Source: an uncultured Christensenellaceae bacterium (GTDB taxonomy: Bacteria; Bacillota; Clostridia; Christensenellales; Christensenellaceae). From it: 9,631 bases of DNA. This document shows positions 1 to 6,108 of the stretch, one piece after another (the stretch's first letter is position 1; every line of letters starts with the position of its first letter). Position numbers and translations under genes: made by a program. Under the pieces are notes generated by a model. It was not told the origin of the DNA, made no database searches, and saw only the letters and a list, made by a program, of their open reading frames with translations. Location: positions 1 to 9,631 of the forward strand of contig CAJUPM010000002.1 in NCBI GenBank assembly GCA_910588425.1, written 5' to 3'.

Positions 1-53
1 CCACGACCTCTAGCGTGACAGGCTAGCGTTCTAACCAACTGAACTACCAGGCC
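1..53 (-). tRNA. tRNA-Asp(GUC), 3' part cut by window edge
   Basis: Read on the minus strand, the sequence gives a 7-base acceptor strand (GGCCTGG), TA, a D stem GTTC/GAAC, an anticodon stem CTAGC/GCTAG and the loop CTGTCAC. The anticodon is GTC, so the tRNA decodes Asp. The variable region AGGTC and the first bases of the T stem are present. The rest of the T arm, the 3' acceptor strand and any CCA lie beyond base 1. It is transcribed away from mutY, from the strong promoter at 75-103. Confidence 0.95.
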
Positions 54-74
54 ACATTGCTGTGAGCAAGTATT

Positions 75-103
75 ATTGTACCTGATGGCCTGATAATTGT
101 CAA
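75..103 (-). promoter_or_regulatory. Promoter of tRNA-Asp
   Basis: On the minus strand there is TTGACA (98-103), a 17-base spacer and TACAAT (75-80). This is a near-perfect sigma-A-type promoter. The predicted start is near base 68, about 15 bases before the mature tRNA 5' end, as expected for a stable RNA gene. No other minus-strand gene in the window could use it. Confidence 0.88.
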
Positions 104-162
104 GCAAGACGAGAGAAAACTTTCATATTTCTTTCGACTTTCTATACCTATGCCGCTCTGGG

Positions 163-207
163 CGGAAAGTTTCCGGATTTTTGCAAAAAAGCACAGATTT
201 TGCAAAT
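163..207. promoter_or_regulatory. Cluster of three short palindromes upstream of mutY (possible operators)
   Basis: Three palindromes lie close together: CGGAAA-G-TTTCCG (163-175), TTTTTGCAAAAA (178-189, perfect) and ATTTTGCAAAT (197-207, core TTTGCAAA). The two TTTGCAAA cores are centred 19 bases apart, close to two helical turns. The cluster ends 23 bases before the mutY -10 at 230. The arms are AT-rich and nearly without loops, so they are more plausible as protein-binding DNA sites than as RNA hairpins. Further upstream CTTTC occurs three times (120-124, 131-135, 138-142). The binding protein is unknown and the function is inferred from symmetry and position only. Confidence 0.4.
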
Positions 208-226
208 GGCCGGGAGCGCCGAGCTA

Positions 227-235
227 TGGTATACT
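227..235 (+). promoter_or_regulatory. mutY: Extended -10 promoter of mutY and the two-component genes
   Basis: TG-G-TATACT at 227-235 is a TGn-extended -10 element. At the normal distance (207-212) the -35 is poor; the nearest TTGCAA is 24 bases upstream and too far. The extended -10 would compensate, giving a start near 242 and a leader of about 50 bases. With no terminator seen before 3108, this is the likely promoter for mutY and, through it, for the regulator and kinase. Confidence 0.65.
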
Positions 236-292
236 AAAATAATATGAGGCTGGAGCGGGGCGCAGAGGGGCTAAACGGCCCAGGGAGAGAAA

Positions 293-1393
293 ATGAAGGC
301 AGAAAAAGAGCAAAATCAAAATACGCAGATGCTGACGGGGATTGCAGAGCCGCTGCTTGCGTGGTATAGAGGTCATGCCCGGGTGCTGCCCTGGCGGGAG
401 AGGCCAGAGCCATACCGCGTTTGGGTCAGCGAGATTATGCTGCAACAGACTCGGGTGGAGGCAGTCAAGCCCTATTATGAGCGGTTTCTTTCTGCACTGC
501 CCAGCATTGCGGCTTTGGCAGAAGCGCCGGAAGAGCAGCTGCTAAAGCTCTGGGAGGGGCTTGGGTATTACAGCAGGGTGCGCAATCTCCAAAAAGCGGC
601 ACAGAAAGTGATGCAGGAATACGGCGGAGCATTGCCGGCCAGCTATGAACAGCTGAAAAGCCTGCCGGGCATTGGGGAATACACAGCCGGGGCGATCGCT
701 TCCATCGCGTTTGGCATCGCTGTGCCTGTGGTGGATGGGAATGTCCTGCGCGTGATTTCCCGGATCACCGGCAGTTTCGAGCAAGTTGATACGGCGGCAT
801 GCAAAAAGCGCATATGGAAGGAGCTTGGCCAGATCATGCCGGGCGACGCGCCGGGAGATTTTAACCAGGCGCTGATGGAGCTGGGGGCGACGGTCTGCCT
901 ACCAAACGGGGCGCCGCTCTGCGAGCGCTGTCCTCTGGCCGATGGGTGCATTGCCCGGGCCAACGGATGGATCCCGCAGATTCCCGTCCGTGCGCCAAAA
1001 AAGCAGAAAAAGGTAGAGCATCATACGGTTCTGCTCCTATGGCAGGATGGCAAAATTGCCTTGCAGCGCCGGCAGGAGAAAGGGCTGCTGGCGGGCATGT
1101 GGCAATTCCCCAGCCTGGCTGGCCGGCTTAGCCGGGAAGAGACCAAGCAGGAGCTGGAGCGGCAGGGCGCGGAAATTTTGGAGATTCGGCCGGCGGGGCA
1201 GGCCCAGCATATTTTCACGCACATCATCTGGAAGATGAACGGCTATGATATTTGCCTGAAGCAGCCGCTCGGCTGGGAGGGCCTGCAGTTTTGGGAGCCG
1301 AAGGAAATGCTGGAAAGGGCGGCACTGCCCGCGGCTTTCCGGCATTATACGGCTCTGGTGCGGCAGGCCGCAGAAAAAGAAAGAGAGGAGTAA
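293..1393 (+). CDS. mutY: A/G-specific adenine DNA glycosylase MutY
   Basis: MutY removes adenine mispaired with 8-oxoguanine or guanine, the second line of the GO base-excision repair system. The 366-residue protein has the expected order. The N-terminal glycosylase domain carries SEIMLQQT with the likely catalytic Glu47. The helix-hairpin-helix is LPGIGEYTAGA (124-134), followed by VDGNV with the catalytic Asp148. The iron-sulphur cysteines are Cys202, 210, 213 and 219. A C-terminal Nudix-like domain (about 240-355, with GLLAGMWQFP) reads 8-oxoguanine in this family. The cysteine spacing is C-X7-C-X2-C-X5-C, one residue longer in the first gap than in E. coli MutY (X6). The start is set by AGGGAG at 282-287. 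The stop is 5 bases before the response regulator start, which suggests cotranscription. The family call is very secure; a role linked to its neighbours is not implied. Confidence 0.97.
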   Translation: MKAEKEQNQNTQMLTGIAEPLLAWYRGHARVLPWRERPEPYRVWVSEIMLQQTRVEAVKPYYERFLSALPSIAALAEAPEEQLLKLWEGLGYYSRVRNLQKAAQKVMQEYGGALPASYEQLKSLPGIGEYTAGAIASIAFGIAVPVVDGNVLRVISRITGSFEQVDTAACKKRIWKELGQIMPGDAPGDFNQALMELGATVCLPNGAPLCERCPLADGCIARANGWIPQIPVRAPKKQKKVEHHTVLLLWQDGKIALQRRQEKGLLAGMWQFPSLAGRLSREETKQELERQGAEILEIRPAGQAQHIFTHIIWKMNGYDICLKQPLGWEGLQFWEPKEMLERAALPAAFRHYTALVRQAAEKEREE

Positions 1394-1398
1394 AAAGC

Positions 1399-2061
1399 GT
1401 GGCAAAGATATTTCTGGTGGAGGATGATGCGCGCATCAGCAAGGAACTGGCTTCTTTGCTGGGCAAATACGGCTATGAGTGCCAGACGGCGCAGAATTAT
1501 GAGAATATGGTAGATGTTATTTTAGCCGCCCAGCCGCATCTGGTATTGCTGGATATTAACCTGCCCATGTACGACGGCTACTACATCTGCCGGGAATTGC
1601 GCAAGAGATCCAGCATTCCCATCATCGTCGTAACCAGCCGGGACAGCGACAGCGATGAGCTGATGAGCATGAATCTCGGCGCGGATGATTTCATCACAAA
1701 GCCTTATAACACGCAGATTTTGCTGGCGCGGATTGCGGCGGTGCTGGCCCGGGCCTATCAGCAGGAGGGGCAGAGCATCGAGCATAACGGCCTGCGGCTT
1801 TCGCTGGGAGACGGCAAAATTTACTGCGGGGAGCGGCAGGCGGAGCTGACGAAAAACGAGCAGCGCATTTTGCACCTGCTCATGGCCAGCAGGGGGCAGG
1901 TGGTCAGCCGGGAAGAGATGATGAACGCGCTTTGGCAATCGGATGAGTTTGTGGACGACAATACGCTGACCGTCAACATCAACCGCCTGCGCAAGAAGCT
2001 GGCGCAGGTGGGCCGGGAGGATTATCTCATCACAAGACGGGGCATGGGGTATCTGGTCTAG
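1399..2061 (+). CDS. OmpR/PhoB-family response regulator, BceR-like
   Basis: This 220-residue two-component regulator has an N-terminal receiver domain (about 1-118) with acidic pair Asp9/Asp10, phosphoacceptor Asp52 (LLDINLP), Thr79 and Lys101 (TKPYN). A C-terminal winged-helix DNA-binding domain (about 127-220) includes NINRLRKKL. I chose the GTG at 1399 because the purine-rich GAGAGGAG (1383-1390) lies 8 bases before it and translation begins at AKIFLVEDD, the usual family N-terminus. The frame stays open to an ATG at 1252, but that would place some 50 unrelated residues over the end of mutY. A partner kinase follows after 48 bases and an ABC efflux pair after that, the classic order of Bce-type peptide resistance modules. 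The likely target is the inverted repeat at 3095-3108. The family is secure; BceR-like is inferred from context, and the inducing peptide is unknown. Confidence 0.93.
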   Translation: MAKIFLVEDDARISKELASLLGKYGYECQTAQNYENMVDVILAAQPHLVLLDINLPMYDGYYICRELRKRSSIPIIVVTSRDSDSDELMSMNLGADDFITKPYNTQILLARIAAVLARAYQQEGQSIEHNGLRLSLGDGKIYCGERQAELTKNEQRILHLLMASRGQVVSREEMMNALWQSDEFVDDNTLTVNINRLRKKLAQVGREDYLITRRGMGYLV

Positions 2062-2109
2062 CGCCGGGCGCGGCGGCTTCGCGCCTATCTTGAATTTGGG
2101 GAGATAGCG

Positions 2110-3108
2110 ATGCTGAAAAAACTGTTGAAGGAGCAAATTTGGGCGATTCTGATCTATCTGGGGGCGATGGCTTTTTCCGGATGGATTTTGATGGCCTATC
2201 ATCTGGGCGTTCAGGCGCTGATTTTCTTTGAAGGCTGTTTTTTGGTCTGCGGGATCGCCTGCCTTCTGATCTATCTTTTGCCGCGGTACCGGTTCTATCG
2301 GGAGGCGGTGCGGGCGCAGCAGGAGCTGGAGGAAAAATATATGCTCTATGATATCCTGGAGGCGCCGGGGTTTTTGGAAGGGCAGGTTCTCTGCGCGCTG
2401 ATGGAGGAGGCGGGCAGAGCCATGAAACAGCGGATTGCGGCATATGAGCGCGCTTCCCAGGAATACCGGGAGTATATCGAGGCATGGGTGCACGAAGTGA
2501 AAACACCGATTGCTTCGGGCAAACTGCTGGCGGAAAACAACCCATCCGAACAGATGGACGCCATGGCCAGCGAGCTTTCCAAAATCGATTCGTATATCGA
2601 GCAGGCGCTCTATTATGCCAGAAGCAGTAGCGCCGAGAAGGATTATCTGGTGCGCCGCTATCCCCTGGAGGAGCTGGTGCGCGGCGCACTGCGCAGCCAG
2701 GCGCGGCCGCTCATTCTGGGCGGCGTCGCTGTTCACATGGAAACGCTGGATTATACCGTCTATACAGACGCGAAATGGATGAACTTTATGCTGGGGCAGG
2801 TTCTGGGAAATTCGGCTAAATACGGGGCCAAGAACCTGCGCATCTGGGCGGAGGAGAGCCGGGAATATACCCTGCTGCACTTGGCAGACGACGGCATCGG
2901 CGTTGGCCGGCAGGATATCGGCAGAATTTTTGAAAAAGGGTTTACGGGCGAAAACGGCAGGGTTTATGGAAAATCCACGGGCATGGGGCTTTATTTATGC
3001 AAAAAGCTCGCGGATAAGCTGGGGCTGGGCATTTCGGCCTATTCGGGCGAAAAAGGCGGCCTGCGTATCAGCTTTGTCTTCCCAAAGGGCAGCCTTACAG
3101 AAATGTAA
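2110..3108 (+). CDS. Intramembrane-sensing histidine kinase, BceS-like
   Basis: This 332-residue membrane kinase has two N-terminal helices (about 11-31 and 36-57) joined by only a few residues, so there is no extracellular sensor domain. That is the mark of BceS-type intramembrane-sensing kinases, which are known to receive their signal from the partner ABC transporter. The cytoplasmic part has phospho-accepting His128 in HEVKTP, an N box with Asn234 (VLGNSAKY), a G1 box DDGIGVG (260-266) and a G2 box GKSTGMGL (287-294). The ATG at 2110 follows GGGGAG (2099-2104) at normal spacing. Its stop codon lies inside the predicted operator of the downstream transporter. It should phosphorylate the regulator encoded just upstream. 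All catalytic boxes look intact. Confidence 0.93.
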   Translation: MLKKLLKEQIWAILIYLGAMAFSGWILMAYHLGVQALIFFEGCFLVCGIACLLIYLLPRYRFYREAVRAQQELEEKYMLYDILEAPGFLEGQVLCALMEEAGRAMKQRIAAYERASQEYREYIEAWVHEVKTPIASGKLLAENNPSEQMDAMASELSKIDSYIEQALYYARSSSAEKDYLVRRYPLEELVRGALRSQARPLILGGVAVHMETLDYTVYTDAKWMNFMLGQVLGNSAKYGAKNLRIWAEESREYTLLHLADDGIGVGRQDIGRIFEKGFTGENGRVYGKSTGMGLYLCKKLADKLGLGISAYSGEKGGLRISFVFPKGSLTEM

Positions 3109-3119
3109 GGAAAGTGTAA
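3095..3119 (+). promoter_or_regulatory. Predicted BceR-type operator upstream of the ABC transporter genes
   Basis: TTACA-GAAA-TGTAA (3095-3108) matches the inverted repeat TnACA-N4-TGTAA that I recall as the binding consensus for BceR-type regulators. A further TGTAA half-site (3115-3119) sits 11 bases after the first TGTAA, the direct-repeat spacing typical of PhoB/OmpR-family regulators. The site ends 10 bases before the -35 position of the transporter promoter, suited to an activator. The last three bases of the inverted repeat are the kinase TAA stop (3106-3108). The sequence match is direct; binding by the local regulator is inferred. Confidence 0.75.
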
Positions 3120-3129
3120 GCCAAGCAAA

Positions 3130-3158
3130 TGGCAAGCCGTTTTATTTTGGGCTACACT
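3130..3158 (+). promoter_or_regulatory. Regulated promoter of the ABC transporter genes
   Basis: The -10 is TACACT (3153-3158). At the standard 17-base spacing the -35 is TGGCAA (3130-3135), which matches consensus at only three of six positions. A good -10 with a poor -35 just downstream of an activator site fits an inducible promoter. The predicted start is near 3165, immediately before the hairpin at 3169-3185. Confidence 0.6.
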
Positions 3159-3168
3159 AATACTCGAA

Positions 3169-3185
3169 GGGCGCAAAGAGCGCCC
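3169..3185 (+). other. Hairpin at the 5' end of the transporter mRNA
   Basis: GGGCGC (3169-3174) pairs perfectly with GCGCCC (3180-3185) around the 5-base loop AAAGA. It would begin within a few bases of the predicted transcript start. There is no T-tract after it, so it is not an intrinsic terminator. A role as a 5' mRNA-stabilising stem is plausible but inferred. Confidence 0.5.
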
Positions 3186-3210
3186 AAGCGTGAAATGAGG
3201 TGTTAGCAAA

Positions 3211-3978
3211 ATGGAATCAGTTTTAAGCGTGCAGAATATTGAAAAATACTACGGCAGCAAAGGAGCCATCACCAGGGCGATCAACCACATCAGCCTGGAA
3301 GTGGGCGAGGGGGAGTTCCTTGGCATCATGGGCGCTTCGGGCAGCGGCAAGACGACGCTGCTCAACTGCATATCGACCATCGATAAGGTAACGGCAGGGC
3401 GCATCATCGTCGGCGGACGGGATGTAACGCATCTGAAGGGAAAAGAGCTCTCCAAATTCCGCCGCCAGCAACTGGGCTTTATTTTTCAGGATTTCAACCT
3501 GCTGGATACGCTGACGGCCTATGAGAATATTGCGCTGGCGCTCTCCATCCAAAGTGTCCCGGCGCAGGAGATCGAACAGCGCGTGCGCAAAGTGGCCGCG
3601 CAGCTGAGCATCGGGCATGTTTTGGATAAGTTTCCCTATCAGATGTCCGGCGGTGAAAAACAGCGGACGGCCAGCGCCCGGGCGATCATCACGAATCCTT
3701 CCCTGATTTTGGCGGATGAGCCGACGGGCGCGCTGGATTCCAAATCGGCCCGGATGCTGCTGGACAGCCTGGTGCGCATGAATGACGGCCTTGGCGCGAC
3801 GATTCTGATGGTTACGCACGATGCTTTCACGGCCAGCTATGCCAAGCGCATCCTGTTCATCAAGGACGGAGAGATTTTCAGCGAGCTGGTTCGGGGCGGG
3901 GACAGCCGGAAGGAGTTTTTTGAGCGCATCCTTCAGGTCGTAACGCTGCTTGGAGGTGATAGCGATGTCCTCTATTAA
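3211..3978 (+). CDS. ABC transporter ATP-binding protein, BceA-like
   Basis: This 255-residue cytoplasmic ATPase powers the permease encoded next. All ABC motifs are present: Walker A GASGSGKT (41-48), Q loop near FIFQDFNLL, signature MSGGEKQR (145-152), Walker B ILADEP with Asp169 and Glu170, and the H loop VTHD with His203. The subfamily resembles BceA/LolD-type ATPases paired with MacB-superfamily permeases rather than classical importers. The ATG at 3211 follows GAGGTG (3197-3202). The last 14 bases overlap the permease gene, indicating translational coupling. Context (regulator, kinase, ATPase, large permease) points to sensing of and resistance to a cell-envelope-active peptide such as bacitracin or a lantibiotic; the actual substrate cannot be read from the sequence. 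Confidence 0.95.
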   Translation: MESVLSVQNIEKYYGSKGAITRAINHISLEVGEGEFLGIMGASGSGKTTLLNCISTIDKVTAGRIIVGGRDVTHLKGKELSKFRRQQLGFIFQDFNLLDTLTAYENIALALSIQSVPAQEIEQRVRKVAAQLSIGHVLDKFPYQMSGGEKQRTASARAIITNPSLILADEPTGALDSKSARMLLDSLVRMNDGLGATILMVTHDAFTASYAKRILFIKDGEIFSELVRGGDSRKEFFERILQVVTLLGGDSDVLY

Positions 3979-5950
3979 GCTGGCCTTTAAAAACGTCGGC
4001 AAAAGCATCCGGGATTACGCCATCTACTTTCTGACGCTGGCGCTGGGCGTCTGCATCTTCTATGTGTTCAACTCCATGGATTCCCAGGCGCTGCTGGCGG
4101 GTCTCTCTATGGCGCAGGGCGGTGTGCTGGAAATGCTGGTTACGGCCATTGACGCGACTTCTATCTTTGTCTCGGCAATTCTGGCCTTCCTCATCGTATA
4201 TGCCAACAAGTTTTTGATGCGGCGCAGAAAAAAGGAGCTGGGGGTCTACCTGATTTTGGGCATGCCCAAAGGCAAGGTTTCCTTCATTTTGGCGATGGAG
4301 ACGCTCGTCATCGGGCTGTTTGCCCTGGCCATGGGGCTGATTGCAGGAATCCTGCTCTCCCAGGGGCTGTCTGTGCTGGTGGCATCCATGTTTCAGGTCA
4401 AGCTGGAGATGTTCCGGTTCGTGTTTTCCACCGCGGCGCTGCTCAAAACACTGCTGTATTTCGGCGCGATTTTCCTGATCGTGATGCTGCTCAATGTGGT
4501 GCATGTTTCCAGATGCAAGCTGGTTACACTGCTCAACGCCGAGCGTACCAACGAAAAGGCATATAGCGGCAAACTGTGGCTTTCGGTGATCGCGTTTATT
4601 GCCTCGGCGGGCTGCCTGGGATATGCCTATCAGCAGATCATCGATAACGGCCTTGTCCTCCTAAACGACCAGTTCAACCGGGCGATCCTGTTTGGCGTAA
4701 TCGGGACACTGCTCTTCTTCTTTTCGCTTTCCGGGTTTTTGCTCAAGCTGATAAAGAGCAACAAGGCGCTCTATCACCGGGGGCTGAACAGCTTTGTTTT
4801 CCGGCAGCTCAACTCCAAAATCAACACCAACTTCCTTTCCATGACGTTCGTCTGCCTGATGCTGTTCTTTGCCATTGCCGTTACGGCGACGGGCTCCGGG
4901 CTCAACTATGCGATTACCAAAACCGCCATGGAAAATGCGCCGTATGACGCGACGGTCTCCTTCGACGCCGTCGGGGAGCAGGAAGCGCAGGCGCAGATGC
5001 AGGAAAACAGCTTTGAGATTGACCGCTATTTTAAAGAGAGTTATCTCTTCTCCTATCGGGAAACGGGCATCAAATATACGCAGTATCTGGAGCCGGCAGA
5101 TTTTCCCTCCACCGGCACCAATATCAGCAGCCGGACGTTCGACGCAATTTCGGTTTCGCAGTACAATGCGCTCATGCGCCTTCAGGGCAAGAAGGAGATT
5201 GCGCTGGGCCAGGGAGAATATGCCGTCTGCGCAGCGGCGGAAAAAACGCGCGGCGCAGGCCAAAAACTGCTGGATACCGGCGCTGTGATGCAAGTGGGCC
5301 AAGAACAGCTAAAACCCGGAAAAGCGGAACTGCAAACGGTCTATTTGGAGACGATGACTTCTAATCCGGTTAACCTTATCCTGATTTTGCCAGATGACGC
5401 CGCCGCGCAGATTCCTGAATACCGCACATATCTGGCGGGCAACTATCAGAGCGGGGATAAAGATGCGCTGGATTTGCAGCTGGATACGGATTATGAAGGC
5501 GTATGGCCTGGGATGCGCATCGTAACGGCAGGGCGCGTCATGATGATGCAGACGGGCATGAAGGCGATGGTGCTGTTTGTCCTGCTCTATCTGGGCATCA
5601 TCTTCCTCATCGCGGCATCGGCAGTTCTGGCTTTGCAGCAGCTTTCGGAAACGGCAGACAACGCATCCAGGTATGCGCTGCTGCGCAAGCTGGGCGTAGA
5701 CGATGATATGGCCAGAGGGGCCATGCGCCGGCAGGTTGCCCTCTACTTCTTCATCCCGCTGGCTCTGGCGCTGGTGCACTCGGCTGTCGCCATCTATGTG
5801 GTCAATAAGATGGTAATGGAGTTCAGAGTTCAAAACTCACTACCCAGCATTCTATGCTCGGCAGGGCTGCTGCTGGTGCTCTATGGCATCTACTATTTTG
5901 CCACATACCAGAGCTGCAAGGGCATGATTCGGGAACGCAATATCAAATAG
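3965..5950 (+). CDS. ABC transporter permease with large extracellular domain, BceB-like
   Basis: This 661-residue membrane protein shows ten hydrophobic segments at roughly 18-38, 57-80, 106-133, 155-178, 203-221, 238-262, 288-309, 532-556, 590-612 and 628-648. About 220 polar residues (310-530) lie between the seventh and eighth helices. That 7+3 layout with an extracellular domain is the BceB (FtsX/MacB-superfamily) plan, and length is normal for the family. The domain is thought to contact the peptide and so set specificity; a helical segment between helices also passes the signal to the kinase in known systems. I chose the ATG at 3965 because GGAGGTGA (3952-3959) lies 5 bases before it; the upstream ATG at 3950 precedes that site. 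The protein starts MSSIKLAFKN, a usual BceB N-terminus. A terminator follows 21 bases after the stop. Confidence 0.93.
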   Translation: MSSIKLAFKNVGKSIRDYAIYFLTLALGVCIFYVFNSMDSQALLAGLSMAQGGVLEMLVTAIDATSIFVSAILAFLIVYANKFLMRRRKKELGVYLILGMPKGKVSFILAMETLVIGLFALAMGLIAGILLSQGLSVLVASMFQVKLEMFRFVFSTAALLKTLLYFGAIFLIVMLLNVVHVSRCKLVTLLNAERTNEKAYSGKLWLSVIAFIASAGCLGYAYQQIIDNGLVLLNDQFNRAILFGVIGTLLFFFSLSGFLLKLIKSNKALYHRGLNSFVFRQLNSKINTNFLSMTFVCLMLFFAIAVTATGSGLNYAITKTAMENAPYDATVSFDAVGEQEAQAQMQENSFEIDRYFKESYLFSYRETGIKYTQYLEPADFPSTGTNISSRTFDAISVSQYNALMRLQGKKEIALGQGEYAVCAAAEKTRGAGQKLLDTGAVMQVGQEQLKPGKAELQTVYLETMTSNPVNLILILPDDAAAQIPEYRTYLAGNYQSGDKDALDLQLDTDYEGVWPGMRIVTAGRVMMMQTGMKAMVLFVLLYLGIIFLIAASAVLALQQLSETADNASRYALLRKLGVDDDMARGAMRRQVALYFFIPLALALVHSAVAIYVVNKMVMEFRVQNSLPSILCSAGLLLVLYGIYYFATYQSCKGMIRERNIK

Positions 5951-5971
5951 CTCATACCAGTCTATCTGTTC

Positions 5972-6007
5972 GGGCGCGCGGGAGCTTCCACCTGCGCGCT
6001 CATTTTT
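5972..6007 (+). terminator. Intrinsic terminator of the transporter operon
   Basis: The stem 5972-5982 pairs with 5991-6001 (GGCGCGCGGG against CCTGCGCGCT, with an added G-C at the base and two G-T wobbles) around an 8-base loop. It is followed by TTTTT at 6003-6007. It lies 21 bases after the permease stop and before the pgi promoter, so it separates the two units. Confidence 0.82.
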
Positions 6008-6033
6008 ATGGGATAAAAAAATCGCAAAGCTTC

Positions 6034-6061
6034 TATACAATGCGGCTTTTTTTGGTATAAT
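6034..6061 (+). promoter_or_regulatory. pgi: Promoter of pgi
   Basis: TATAAT at 6056-6061 is preceded by TGG (6053-6055), giving an extended -10. TATACA at 6034-6039 is a fair -35 with a 16-base spacer. A run of seven T (6047-6053) abuts the -10. The predicted start is near 6068, leaving a leader of about 40 bases with a hairpin. Confidence 0.75.
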
Positions 6062-6074
6062 AAAGTGACAGCAC

Positions 6075-6091
6075 AGCGGCTCGGAGCCGCT
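6075..6091 (+). other. Leader hairpin of pgi
   Basis: AGCGGCT (6075-6081) pairs with AGCCGCT (6085-6091) around a 3-base loop, about 7 bases after the predicted transcript start. TATTTT follows at 6092-6097, so weak attenuation cannot be excluded, but the T-rich stretch is short and interrupted. The hairpin ends 6 bases before the GGGAGG ribosome site at 6098-6103 and leaves it free. Confidence 0.5.
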
Positions 6092-6108
6092 TATTTTGGG
6101 AGGAACCT

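Noticed and set aside
1252..1398. Upstream extension of the response regulator frame to an ATG at 1252
   Set aside because: It would add 49 residues over the end of mutY with no family match. The GTG at 1399 has its own ribosome site and gives the normal receiver-domain N-terminus.
1522..2880. 452-codon open frame on the minus strand opposite the regulator and kinase
   Set aside because: It is antisense to two intact conserved genes, rich in His, Gln, Arg and Pro as expected of a shadow frame, and shows no domain.
3950..3964. Earlier ATG for the permease at 3950
   Set aside because: The strong GGAGGTGA site (3952-3959) lies downstream of that ATG and is correctly spaced for the ATG at 3965.
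3878..5833. Long minus-strand open frames opposite the permease gene (3878-4504, 4661-5302, 5309-5833)
   Set aside because: They are shadows of a well-supported membrane protein gene; none has a recognisable motif and no ribosome site was noted.
6015..6053. Possible second terminator (A-run, CGCA/TGCG, T-run) before pgi
   Set aside because: Only 4-5 contiguous pairs close a 14-base loop, and the region is better explained as the pgi -35/-10 interval. A proper terminator already lies at 5972-6007.
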